A stretch of DNA of 64,000 nucleotides from an uncultured Eubacteriales bacterium (lineage in GTDB: Bacteria; Bacillota; Clostridia; Oscillospirales; UBA644), in assembly GCA_959604355.1 (NCBI GenBank), contig CAUHAO010000006.1:21541-85540 (forward strand). Reading direction: 5' to 3'. Of the stretch, positions 55,472 to 63,694 are shown one piece after another (position 1 is the stretch's first letter; every line of letters begins with the position of its first letter). Made by a program: the position numbers and the translations under genes. Below the pieces are notes generated by a model. The model did no database searches. It was not told the DNA's origin and saw only the letters and a program-made list of their open reading frames with translations.

Positions 55472-56227
55472 ATGTTTTTTGATTCACACGCACATCTTGA
55501 CGACGAGCGCTTTTCGGAAGACAGGGAAGACGTCATAAAGTCATTGGCGGGCAATGAAGTATCTTTTTATCTTAATCCCGCGTCGGATATTGCCTCGTCA
55601 CGCGCGGCGATAGCACTTTCTGAAAAATATCCGTTTATTTACTCCGCGGTTGGGGTGCATCCCCATGAAGCGAAGAATATGACGGCGCATGATCTCGAAA
55701 TCATAGAGCAGATGCTTTCACACCCGAAATGCCGAGCACTCGGCGAAATTGGGCTTGATTATTTTTATGATCTGTCGGAACGCGACACTCAGGTGAAATG
55801 GTTTCACGAACAGCTTGCGCTCGCAAAAAGGCTTGACGTGCCCGTTATAATTCATGACAGGGAAGCCCATGCCGAATGCCTTGAAGCGGTCAGAAAATAC
55901 GGTAACCGCGGTGTGTTTCATTGTTACAGCGGCTCGAAAGAAATGGCGCTTGACCTTGTCAAATTGGGTTTCTATATTTCTTTTACGGGCGTTATAACTT
56001 TCAAAAACGCGAAAAAATTCGATGCGATAATCGACGCTCTGCCGTTCGAGCGCATCATGATAGAAACCGACAGTCCGTATCTTGCGCCCGAGCCTGTACG
56101 CGGGACTCGCAACGAGCCGAAAAACGTAAGATATGTCGCACAAAAAATTGCGGATATCAAAGGCGTATCTCTTGAAGAGGTCGCAAGTATCACGTCGGAA
56201 AACGCAAAAAGGCTGTTTGATATATAG
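55472..56227 (+). CDS. tatD: TatD family deoxyribonuclease/hydrolase
   Basis: A 251-residue TIM-barrel metal hydrolase, typical length for the family, that degrades DNA 3' ends. Metal ligands are in DSHAHLDD near residues 4-11, the Glu of GEIGLDYF near 90-97, HDREAHAE near 127-134, HCYSGS near 151-156 and the Asp of IETDSPYLAPEP near 200-211. ATG 55472 is six bases after AGAGGT; a TTG one codon earlier is also possible. No operon partner follows. Confidence 0.93.
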   Translation: MFFDSHAHLDDERFSEDREDVIKSLAGNEVSFYLNPASDIASSRAAIALSEKYPFIYSAVGVHPHEAKNMTAHDLEIIEQMLSHPKCRALGEIGLDYFYDLSERDTQVKWFHEQLALAKRLDVPVIIHDREAHAECLEAVRKYGNRGVFHCYSGSKEMALDLVKLGFYISFTGVITFKNAKKFDAIIDALPFERIMIETDSPYLAPEPVRGTRNEPKNVRYVAQKIADIKGVSLEEVASITSENAKRLFDI

Positions 56228-56433
56228 AATAAAACACCTTCCGTCAATGCCTGATAACCCCGATAACGATGTTTTTTTGTGGATGAATGTATGAGCCGGA
56301 GATAAATAAGGCCTCGGCACATATCTCCCGTGACAATCACTCAGAGTTATAGCTGTTGAGCCTGAGTGCATAGGAAGAACCATTTAGAGATATGTACAGC
56401 AGTTATTATGATGGTAGTTTCCTTGTGAAATAT

Positions 56434-57051
56434 CTATCTCTTTGGCCTTAAAAGCTCTATTACAGCCGATGATATGGTTACAGTAAGCAGCGACCATGCA
56501 ATTTGCCGTAGCGGTATATACGACAATGAAAGTATTAGGATGGTAAAATCACTAATCAAATAAAATCTTGAAACTCGAATTCCAAATTTCTTGTTAAAGA
56601 ATAGTGCCAGTGCATCATCCCCGCTTGCTGCACAATCATATCTAACAACGAGTCCTGAACCAATTCCAACAAAAATTCCACCAATAACTGCAGCCACTAA
56701 TGGCAAGTTGGAAAGATTTGGAATCACAGGGCCGATCAACTCCAACAGTTCATACCATACACTGTAAGAAACCGCGCAGATAATTGAATCAATCAAAAAG
56801 CCTCTACCCAGAACAGTTATGCCAAGCAGAAAGGCAACTGTATTCATGATAAAACCGCTGATACCTGGAGATATTCCCGTCCAATGATGGACAAGCAAAG
56901 AAAGACCCAAAACACCTCCCTCTGAAATGGGACAGCGGGAATGAATGTTAAAAAGCCCAAAAGCCAGAATAAAGGTTCCTATCAAAAAAGAAGCGTATTT
57001 TTTTATGAACGGAAATGCAACTTTTTTCCCCTCTGAATTCTTTTTTCTCAT
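56434..57051 (-). CDS. YitT family membrane protein
   Basis: A 205-residue polytopic protein of the YitT family (DUF161 type) with five to six hydrophobic segments. GTFILAFGLFNIHSRCPISEGGVLGLSLL near its start, with the broken stretch GISPGISGFIMN near residues 59-70 and YDCAASGDDALALFFNKKFG near 139, match the family. Here the C-terminal DUF2179 domain usual in longer homologues is missing, so this is the short form. Function is unknown. The gene looks more AT-rich than its neighbours, which may mean transfer. AGGTT precedes the ATG. Confidence 0.85.
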   Translation of the reverse strand: MRKKNSEGKKVAFPFIKKYASFLIGTFILAFGLFNIHSRCPISEGGVLGLSLLVHHWTGISPGISGFIMNTVAFLLGITVLGRGFLIDSIICAVSYSVWYELLELIGPVIPNLSNLPLVAAVIGGIFVGIGSGLVVRYDCAASGDDALALFFNKKFGIRVSRFYLISDFTILILSLSYIPLRQIAWSLLTVTISSAVIELLRPKR

Positions 57052-57564
57052 GTTTTAACCTCGTGATTTTTGCCGATTTATTTTAACTGTAAGCATTTGC
57101 TTTGACTGAATCCATAAGGGCTCTGAATATTTTTTTCCCTCTGAATTTTTCATCTGCAATGTACATTTATCATTTACGGATAGAGGACTGATCTGCCATT
57201 CAAATCATCGAATATTGATAATAATACAATTATCCGGCTTTTCATCAATCAAGACGACAAAGGTCTGTGGCAAACTAAAGCGTATCGGAAAAACGAGAAG
57301 AATCTATCATCTGTACAAAGGAACGCCCGAATAGTTTTAAATCTTTCGGGCGTTCCTCTGCGTATTCAGATAGCGCTTTTATCGGCTCTTGTTTCGGTAA
57401 ACTACTGGTCGCGAGGAATAATATGCCCTTTGCAGTAATTCCTCACGGATGGTCAATACTCTTCTATGATCACGCAGGCATCTTTCAGCCGGTTCTTTAT
57501 AATTTATTTGATTTCAAAAAACTACTTTATGATAGTTCGTTATTTATAGTGTGAAATATATTAA
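57052..57564. other. 513-bp stretch without a gene; one long inverted repeat
   Basis: No coding frame with a start site is convincing. A perfect 12-bp inverted repeat GGAACGCCCGAA / TTCGGGCGTTCC (57320-57331 and 57345-57356, 13-base loop) is present without a T-run. The metH stop lies at the right edge with no clear terminator. Confidence 0.6.
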
Positions 57565-59898
57565 TCAGTTGTTATAAATTTTTGCTGCGATACGCACTGT
57601 TTCTGCGGCGTCTTTTGCGTAAAAATCAGCCCCGACAAGCCGTGCGTACTCTTCGTTGAGTACGGCGCCTCCGACTACTATTTTACAATCAGCGCCTGCA
57701 TTGCGAAGCATTTCAATGGTCGTGGCCATACTTTTGACCGTTGTCGTCATGAGGGCGCTTAGCCCCACGAGCTTAACATTTTGCGAAATGGCCGTGTCCA
57801 CAACCTGCTGCGGGTCAACGTCACGTCCGAGGTCGATGACGTCATAACCGTAGTTTTCGAGCAGCATTCTCACGATATTTTTGCCGATGTCATGTATGTC
57901 ACCTTTGACGGTTGCAAGGATGACCTTTCCTTTGTCATGACGGATATCGGAAGAGCATTTTTCCTTGATGACGCCGAAGCCTGCTTTGACTGCTTCCGCT
58001 GATGCCATAAGCTGCGGCAGGAAGAACTCGCCTGACTCAAACTTTTTGCCTACTTCGTCGAGCGCGGGAATAAAGTGTTCGTTTATTATTTTTATTGCTT
58101 CGTCTGTCTTAAGAGCCTCGGCGACAGCGTCAGGCATTTTGGTTTTAAGTCCGTTGATAATAATAGATTTCAATCCGTCGGTATTTTGATTTTCGTTTGC
58201 GTTTTGAGCTGTTTTGGCGATGTATTCTGCGGCGCCGATGTCTTCATTATTCAGCACTTTGAAGGCGGCCACAGCGTTCATATACGCGTCGGAAAGCGGG
58301 TTGAGTATCGGCATATCAAGCCCTGCGCCGAAAGCGGCGGCAAGGAATGTGGTGTTTACAAGCTCGCGTTCCGGCAGACCGAAAGACACATTGCTCACGC
58401 CAAGGACGGTTTTCACGCCGAGTTCTTTTTTTACGAGAGATACAGCTCTGAGAGTCTGCATAACAACAGCCTGACTTGTGGATGCGGTAAGAACGAGGCA
58501 GTCAATAAGCACGTCCTCTTTCGGGATACCGTATTTCTTCGCTTCGGAGACTATTTTTTTCGCGATTGCCAGTCTTTCTTCCGCGGTGTCCGGTATACCG
58601 TTTTCATCAAGTGTAAGGCCTACGACAGCCGTGCCGTATTTCTTGACTATCGGCAGTATCGCGTCAAGGCTTTCCTTTTTGCCGTTTACTGAGTTTATTA
58701 TGGGTTTGCCTGCATATATCCTGACAGCGGCTTCAACTGCTGCCGGGTCAGAGCTGTCTATCTGCAAGGGCAGGGAAGTTATCTGCTGGATTTCCCTCAC
58801 GAGAGTTCTAAGAACTTCTACCTCGTTGATTTCGGGCAGCCCTGCGTTTACGTCGAGAATGTCAGCGCCGTGTTGCTGCTGCGCGACGGCTTCGTCGTAG
58901 ATATAAGAATAATTTTCCGTGCGGAGAGCTTCTTTCATTTTCTTTTTGCCCGTCGGATTTATTCTTTCGCCGATTACAGCTGTCGAATTATTGAGAACAA
59001 CGGTCTGGCGTGCGCTTGAAAACGTGGTACGTCTGATTTTTTCTCTCTTTAAAGGAATCTTTCCGTCTATGAGTTTTCTGAGCGCTCTTGTGAATTCCGG
59101 CGTTGTACCGCAGCATCCGCCGATGACAGTTACGCCTTTGTCTATGAATTTTTCAACATTTGCGCAGTAGCTTTCTGGAGAGATTTTATAAACTGTTTCA
59201 CCGTTTTCCATCTCCGGAAGACCCGCGTTGGGCTGAACGATGACGGGACAGGTTGCGTATGACAGTATTTGATCTATAACGCCGTCGAGTTTGTCCGGCC
59301 CGAGAGAGCAGTTTACGCCTACTGCATCTACGCCGAGAGAGCAGAGGGTAACGGTTGCGGAAATCGGATCCGTGCCGAGAAAAGTCCGCCCGTCTTCGGC
59401 ATATGTCATCGTTGCGAAAATGGGCAAGTCGGAGTTTTCTTTTGCTGCCAGAACTGCGGTTTTCGCTTCAAGCAAGTCGGACATAGTTTCGATTATGATA
59501 ACGTCCGCGCCGGCGTCCCGTCCTGCGACGACTTGTTCTCGAAACATTTCGTAAGCGTCTTCAGAAGTGAGTTTTCCGTAAGGCTCGAGGAGTGTACCGA
59601 TAGGCCCTATATCCAGTGCTACATATTTCACTCCCGAGGCTTTCGCGAGATTTACAGCGGCTGTTACAACATCTTTTACAGACGCGTCTCCGTTGAGCTT
59701 GTAAGAGTTTGCACCGAAAGTATTTGTGGTTATTACGTCGGCGCCTGCCGCAACGTATTCGGAATGTATCCGCTTCACGGTATCGGGGGCGGAGAGGTTG
59801 AGCAGGTCGGGCTTTTCGCCTGTCGCCATGCCGTATTTCTGAAGCATTGTGCCGAAACCGCCGTCGAAAAGTATGAAGTTATTCAGATCGGGCTTCAT
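57565..59898 (-). CDS. metH: Cobalamin-dependent methionine synthase, short form without reactivation domain
   Basis: Transfers a methyl group from methyl-THF through B12 to homocysteine. The 777-residue chain has the homocysteine-binding domain (about 1-290, GGFGTMLQKYG at the start, zinc Cys in GVNCSLGPD and GGCCGTTPE near 270), the pterin-binding domain (about 305-560, ERINPTGKKKMKEAL, DVNAGLPE), the B12 cap, and the B12-binding domain with GDIHDIGKNIV near residue 668, whose His ligates cobalt. The C-terminal AdoMet reactivation domain of E. coli MetH is absent, as in many clostridia. ATG 59898 is seven bases after AAGGAG; the ATG two codons earlier is too close. 16 bp after metF. Confidence 0.93.
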   Translation of the reverse strand: MKPDLNNFILFDGGFGTMLQKYGMATGEKPDLLNLSAPDTVKRIHSEYVAAGADVITTNTFGANSYKLNGDASVKDVVTAAVNLAKASGVKYVALDIGPIGTLLEPYGKLTSEDAYEMFREQVVAGRDAGADVIIIETMSDLLEAKTAVLAAKENSDLPIFATMTYAEDGRTFLGTDPISATVTLCSLGVDAVGVNCSLGPDKLDGVIDQILSYATCPVIVQPNAGLPEMENGETVYKISPESYCANVEKFIDKGVTVIGGCCGTTPEFTRALRKLIDGKIPLKREKIRRTTFSSARQTVVLNNSTAVIGERINPTGKKKMKEALRTENYSYIYDEAVAQQQHGADILDVNAGLPEINEVEVLRTLVREIQQITSLPLQIDSSDPAAVEAAVRIYAGKPIINSVNGKKESLDAILPIVKKYGTAVVGLTLDENGIPDTAEERLAIAKKIVSEAKKYGIPKEDVLIDCLVLTASTSQAVVMQTLRAVSLVKKELGVKTVLGVSNVSFGLPERELVNTTFLAAAFGAGLDMPILNPLSDAYMNAVAAFKVLNNEDIGAAEYIAKTAQNANENQNTDGLKSIIINGLKTKMPDAVAEALKTDEAIKIINEHFIPALDEVGKKFESGEFFLPQLMASAEAVKAGFGVIKEKCSSDIRHDKGKVILATVKGDIHDIGKNIVRMLLENYGYDVIDLGRDVDPQQVVDTAISQNVKLVGLSALMTTTVKSMATTIEMLRNAGADCKIVVGGAVLNEEYARLVGADFYAKDAAETVRIAAKIYNN

Positions 59899-59914
59899 TG
59901 ACATTCTCCTTCGT

Positions 59915-60769
59915 TTAGCGGGATTTTATGTATTCAACAATCGTTTTTGCGATATCCGGCTGATTCATCGTATAAATGTGCACGTCATCAACCCCCGCGT
60001 CGACGAGTTCAACGCATTGCTTTGCGGCGTATTCGATGCCGGCCTTGCGGAGTGATTCGGGGTCATCCGCATACTTGTTTAGCAAACGAACTATCGCCGC
60101 CGGAAGCGATGCACAGCACATATATACCATTCTCTCTATCTGAGAACGGCCGAGAATAGGCATAACTCCCGCACAGAGAGGAACATTTATACCGCAGGCT
60201 CTCGCTTTATCGGTAAAATTGTAGAAATATGTATTATCAAAAAACAACTGCGAAACAAAGAAGTCTGCGCCCGCATCTTGTTTTTTCTTCAAATTCTCAA
60301 TGTCGTCTATGAGCGTTTCGCTTTGAGGATGAGCTTCCGGATAGCATGCAGCGCCGAGGCAGAAATCGTAATTCCTTTTTAGGTAGGTTATAAGGTCCGA
60401 CGCATGATGAAAATCGGTCTCGACACCTCCTTCGACTTTATCACCTCGCAGCGCGAGAATGTTTTCAACGCCTGCTTTACGGAGCAGGTCGGCGTCGTGC
60501 TTGACTTTTTCGATATCGGAATTTATACACGTCAGGTGTGCCATTGATTCAACCCGGTATTCGTTCTTTATCATATCTGCGATGCCAACGGTTTTGTGAC
60601 TGTTTCCGCCTCCGCCCGCCGAATAAGTAACGCTTATAAAAGTCGGTTCGAGAGGGGCGATACCGTCGAGCACAGTCCTTGCTGTATCTATGCTCAGGTC
60701 TCCTTTTGGCGGAAAAATCTCAAAAGAATAGGATTTTTGGCGTCTTTTTATTTTTTCATTAATTTTCAT
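59915..60769 (-). CDS. metF: Methylenetetrahydrofolate reductase
   Basis: Reduces 5,10-methylene-THF to 5-methyl-THF for the MetH reaction. The 284-residue TIM barrel shows SYSFEIFPPKGD near residues 13-24 with the conserved Glu, ISVTYSAGGG near 45, HLTCIN near 78, GVENILALRGDKVEG near 100-114, DFFVSQLFFDN near 168 and GVMPILGRSQIERM near 201. The product feeds metH, the next gene on the same strand, so the two form a methionine-synthesis operon. GGGAGA precedes the ATG. Confidence 0.95.
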   Translation of the reverse strand: MKINEKIKRRQKSYSFEIFPPKGDLSIDTARTVLDGIAPLEPTFISVTYSAGGGGNSHKTVGIADMIKNEYRVESMAHLTCINSDIEKVKHDADLLRKAGVENILALRGDKVEGGVETDFHHASDLITYLKRNYDFCLGAACYPEAHPQSETLIDDIENLKKKQDAGADFFVSQLFFDNTYFYNFTDKARACGINVPLCAGVMPILGRSQIERMVYMCCASLPAAIVRLLNKYADDPESLRKAGIEYAAKQCVELVDAGVDDVHIYTMNQPDIAKTIVEYIKSR

Positions 60770-60804
60770 TTTTATGTCTCCCGAATTTCTCTCTGATTCT
60801 TTTC

Positions 60805-60833
60805 AGTATATCATAAAATTGCCCTGAAATCAA
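60805..60833 (-). promoter_or_regulatory. Promoter of metF-metH
   Basis: Minus strand TTGATT (60833-60828), 17-bp spacer, TATACT (60810-60805). The leader would be only about 30 nt, too short for a SAM riboswitch or T-box. Confidence 0.75.
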
Positions 60834-60873
60834 GCACTTTGGTAAAATTCAACGTAATTTCACATTTCGTCGC

Positions 60874-60902
60874 TTGACTTTGATAGCGTATCATGATATA
60901 AT
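60874..60902 (+). promoter_or_regulatory. Promoter of tRNA-Gln
   Basis: TTGACT (60874-60879), 17-bp spacer, TATAAT (60897-60902). Confidence 0.82.
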
Positions 60903-60924
60903 TTATCGGATGAAAAATTTATAT

Positions 60925-60999
60925 TGGGGTATCGCCAAGCGGTAAGGCACAGGTCTTTGACTCCTGTATACGACGGTTCGAATCCGGCTACCCCAGCCA
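60925..60999 (+). tRNA. tRNA-Gln (anticodon UUG)
   Basis: Acceptor TGGGGTA / TACCCCA, D-arm GCC...GGC, anticodon arm CAGGT-CTTTGAC-TCCTG with anticodon TTG, T-arm GACGG-TTCGAAT-CCGGC, discriminator G and encoded CCA. Two oddities: a T-T mismatch closing the anticodon loop and an A-G mismatch in the T-stem (second pair). The 3' T-arm half matches the repeats downstream. Confidence 0.93.
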
Positions 61000-61033
61000 G
61001 CAAAAAGCACCTGCGTAAGCAGGTGCTTTTTGC
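61000..61033 (+). terminator. Terminator after tRNA-Gln
   Basis: Perfect 15-bp stem GCAAAAAGCACCTGC / GCAGGTGCTTTTTGC with a GTAA loop; the T-run is inside the 3' arm. Confidence 0.8.
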
Positions 61034-61034
61034 A

Positions 61035-61210
61035 ACGATGTGTTCCCGTGCGCGGAACGTGATGCACCCTTCGGGCGTGATGTTGACTTCGTCAGTGATG
61101 TGCGCTTCGCGCGTGAGGAGAGCGGAACGCATCACATCACATTGCGCCTCGGCGCAATACATCACTATACCGAAAGGCGTTATATCACTGCGGCATAGCC
61201 GCAACTTCAC
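61035..61210. repeat. Chain of mini-hairpins bounded by GTGATG/CATCAC repeats
   Basis: Left half: short GC-rich hairpins (CACCCTTCGGGC, TTGACTTCGTCA, TGCGCTTCGCGC) each followed or preceded by GTGATG or GTGAGG. Right half: hairpins (ATTGCGCCTCGGCGCAAT, ATACCGAAAGGCGTTAT, TGCGGCATAGCCGCA) each bordered by ATCAC/CATCAC, the complement of GTGATG. The whole can fold as a large stem with side hairpins, on either strand. No coding frame. I know no named element with this build. Confidence 0.8.
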
Positions 61211-61213
61211 TAA

Positions 61214-61446
61214 TTCGACTCTGAAGTTTTTCGAAATTTTGTAGATGCATTTCGGGCTTTTCAAACCTGTAGCCGGATTCGAACCGGCGAAATACATTTT
61301 TTGCGATAGATTCCCCACAGCACCAAAAACGTGGACAGATTCGAACTACCACACAATTTCCGCAACCTTTCAAAAATCCTTCCCGTTCAAAATTTATTTA
61401 CAAAGCCGTAGATGCAAAGGCATTTGGGACAGATTCGGACTAACGC
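61214..61446. repeat. Long direct repeat, copy 1 (with tRNA T-arm-like motifs)
   Basis: Begins TTCGACTCT and contains AGTTTTTCG, GTAGATGCAT, a T-arm-like GTAGCCGGATTCGAACC (61269-61285), ACATTTTTTG, CCCCACA, GTGGACAGATTCGAACTACC (61331-61350), TATTTACAAA, TAGATGCAA and GGACAGATTCGGACTA (near 61429). The same series in the same order is found in copy 2 at 63461-63694. Confidence 0.82.
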
Positions 61447-61447
61447 A

Positions 61448-61476
61448 TAGACTAATTCACAATTTCATGATATAAT
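61448..61476 (+). promoter_or_regulatory. Possible promoter of the sigma-factor gene
   Basis: TAGACT (61448-61453), 17-bp spacer, TATAAT (61471-61476). The bases around the -10 box (TCATGATATAATTT) are the same as in the tRNA-Gln promoter. Confidence 0.6.
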
Positions 61477-61539
61477 TTTATAAAAGAATGCACCCAAATT
61501 CAAAAATGCCACACTATATGAATGAAAGGAGGCGAGAAA

Positions 61540-63183
61540 ATGCAAGAAACGAACGAAATGCGTGATAGGATTATCAATGCATTTGCCGAAAACTATATGA
61601 AAAAGCTGTTCTATTTCTGCTTAAAAAAGACAGGAAATCATATTGAAGCTGAAGATCTGACTCAAGATATTGCACTTCAGATCATCACTGCTTTGAATAA
61701 AGGCACGATTCCAACGAGTTTTTCGGCATGGGTATGGCAGATTGCGCGCAACTGTTATTCCGTATGGGCTAAAAAAAAGCATAATCGAAATGAGTCGGTA
61801 ACCGGTTCTGATATCAGCGATTATGAGATAGAAGATGAGAGCGAAAATATCCTTGATGAAATGATACATACAGAGCAAAAGGCTCTGCTTCGGCGTGAGC
61901 TGGCTTTCATCAAAAGTGAGTATCGCAACATCGTCGTTGCCTACTACATAGAAAATAAGAGCGTTCGTGAAATTGCAGACTCACTCGCACTTTCAACAAA
62001 CACGGTGAAGTCACAGCTTCTTCGTGCGAGACAAATATTGAAAGAAGGTATGAATATGGCAAGAGAATTTGGTGTAAGAAGCTATAAGCCAGAGGAGATT
62101 GATTTCAGCTGTAGCTGTGATTCCTTTGGGGAATTCGGCCAACCGTGGACAATTCTCAACCACAAGATCTACAAAAACATTTTCCTTGAAGCCTATGGCA
62201 ATCCCTCCACCGCAGAGGAGTTGTCCCTCGAACTCGGTGTGGCACTTCCTTATATGGAGGACGAGTTAAGGTATCTGGTCGAACAGACAATGCTCGTTCG
62301 TAATGGAAACAAATATGAGACCGCTTTTCCCATTCTGAGTAGTCAGGCGCAGGAAAAAGCATGGGCGTACAACGACCGCATGATACCGCAGCTCACGAGG
62401 TTGTTTGCCAAGCTCATCGATGGTTTTACTCAGACCTGTGAAGCCCATGGCATCAGCTGCTTTGGAAAGTATCAGACGTACGAGGATGCCAAGTGGACGC
62501 TCTTGATGCGCGCCTTTGATATGCTCGCGTTCTCTGATTCTCCCGAGGGTTATTATGAAAAAAGCTACACCAAGCGTCCCAACGGAGGATGTTGGGACAT
62601 CGTAGGCTATCAAAAAGCGGACATTCCCGATATTCCCTGGGTAGGCCTTCACGGTTGCCCAAAGGAGCGGAGGGATCAGCCCGCTGTGTATTTCCAACAG
62701 TTCAAATACAAGCATGACGATATATGGATGAAGACCCCCGAGTATCTGACTCACGACGAGGCCTTGACCCTGAAAGCGGTTGTCGAAGGAAAGTGGGAAG
62801 CATGCGAGGTATATTGGATGGATCGTCTTCTTTCATACGGCTATATTAGAAGGACCGAGACGGGATACGAGCCTACCATCGTCGTGTTTGAACAGGGTGC
62901 AAAGGAAAGATATCTTGAATCGTTCACCGATGAAGAAAAGAAGTCGCTGATGGATACAGCAATGGAAATCAAAAAAATGCTCCGAGAAGCCATGGACTTC
63001 TCTCGTGATGTTGTTTTGGAGGATCTTCCCGATAGCATTGCAAGCAATGAAAACTTGAGGTTCATTGCTTTTCAGGAGAACGGAGCCGATCGGCGCTATG
63101 TGCTGGAGCAGGCTTTGAAGGATGGTTGGCTCGTTTACGACGATAAGACCTCCCCTGTCATTGGTGCGTACATGTATCTGTAA
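61540..63183 (+). CDS. Sigma-70 family (ECF-like) factor with long C-terminal extension
   Basis: A 547-residue protein. Residues 1-165 are an ECF-type sigma factor: region 2 (YMKKLFYFCLKKTGNHIEAEDLTQDIALQII near 20-50, with WVWQIARN near 67) and region 4 (VVAYYIENKSVREIADSLALSTNTVKSQL near 127-155, a helix-turn-helix). The remaining 380 residues are not sigma-like: a winged-helix-like stretch (NPSTAEELSLELGVALPYMEDEL near 210) and a domain of unknown type (SPEGYYEKSYTKRPNGGCWDIVGY near 335). No membrane segment and no anti-sigma gene is next to it. AAGGAGG is seven bases before ATG 61540. It lies between two long direct repeats, suggesting an acquired cassette. Confidence 0.85.
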   Translation: MQETNEMRDRIINAFAENYMKKLFYFCLKKTGNHIEAEDLTQDIALQIITALNKGTIPTSFSAWVWQIARNCYSVWAKKKHNRNESVTGSDISDYEIEDESENILDEMIHTEQKALLRRELAFIKSEYRNIVVAYYIENKSVREIADSLALSTNTVKSQLLRARQILKEGMNMAREFGVRSYKPEEIDFSCSCDSFGEFGQPWTILNHKIYKNIFLEAYGNPSTAEELSLELGVALPYMEDELRYLVEQTMLVRNGNKYETAFPILSSQAQEKAWAYNDRMIPQLTRLFAKLIDGFTQTCEAHGISCFGKYQTYEDAKWTLLMRAFDMLAFSDSPEGYYEKSYTKRPNGGCWDIVGYQKADIPDIPWVGLHGCPKERRDQPAVYFQQFKYKHDDIWMKTPEYLTHDEALTLKAVVEGKWEACEVYWMDRLLSYGYIRRTETGYEPTIVVFEQGAKERYLESFTDEEKKSLMDTAMEIKKMLREAMDFSRDVVLEDLPDSIASNENLRFIAFQENGADRRYVLEQALKDGWLVYDDKTSPVIGAYMYL

Positions 63184-63191
63184 ATAATACC

Positions 63192-63225
63192 GCCGAGAGT
63201 GACCGTAATCGGTCGCTCTCGGCAA
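63192..63225 (+). terminator. Hairpin terminator after the sigma-factor gene
   Basis: 14-bp stem GCCGAGAGTGACCG / CGGTCGCTCTCGGC (one wobble) with a TAAT loop; the T-tail is weak. Confidence 0.65.
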
Positions 63226-63460
63226 CTTTACATAGAACTCGTTTACAAGCATGGCTCAGCACCCCGGAAGACAGCGGTCAAGTGCAACTCCCATTATTGC
63301 CAAGGGGTTATTGTACCCTCTGCAAAAACCGCGTGCATCTAAATAGTGCACACACGGCTTGCATCTAAATTGTAGTCACATCACATGACGCGTGTCTGAT
63401 TTAGATGCAGACATGAAAAAACGAGAAAAACGGAGATTTCGAGAGATTTCTCCGTTTTTT
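63226..63460. other. Non-coding stretch with GCATCTAAAT repeats and a terminator-like hairpin
   Basis: GCATCTAAAT occurs in direct orientation at about 63333 and 63361 and inverted (ATTTAGATGC) near 63401. AACGGAGA ... TCTCCGTT (63429-63456) forms a hairpin followed by a run of T up to the start of repeat copy 2. No credible coding frame. Confidence 0.55.
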
Positions 63461-63694
63461 TTCGACTCTAAAGTTTTTCGGAATTTTGTAGATGCATATC
63501 GGGGTTTTCTGGCCTGTAGCCGGATTCGAACCAGCGAAATGCATTTTTTGATTAAGTTTCCCCACAACACCAAATCTGTGGACAGATTCGAACTACCACA
63601 CGCTTTCCGCAGCCATGCAAAATACCTTCTCGTTCAAAAATTATTTACAAATCTATAGATGCAACGGTGTTTTGGACAGATTCGAACCACTACA
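63461..63694. repeat. Long direct repeat, copy 2 (with tRNA T-arm-like motifs)
   Basis: Same order of motifs as copy 1, including GTAGCCGGATTCGAACC (63516-63532, identical over 17 bases), GTGGACAGATTCGAACTACC (63579-63598) and GGACAGATTCGAACCACTAC near 63673. Similarity to copy 1 is high by eye with scattered substitutions and short indels. Confidence 0.82.

Noticed and set aside
60770..60804. SAM riboswitch or T-box before metF-metH
   Set aside because: The promoter leaves only about 30 nt of leader, too short for either.
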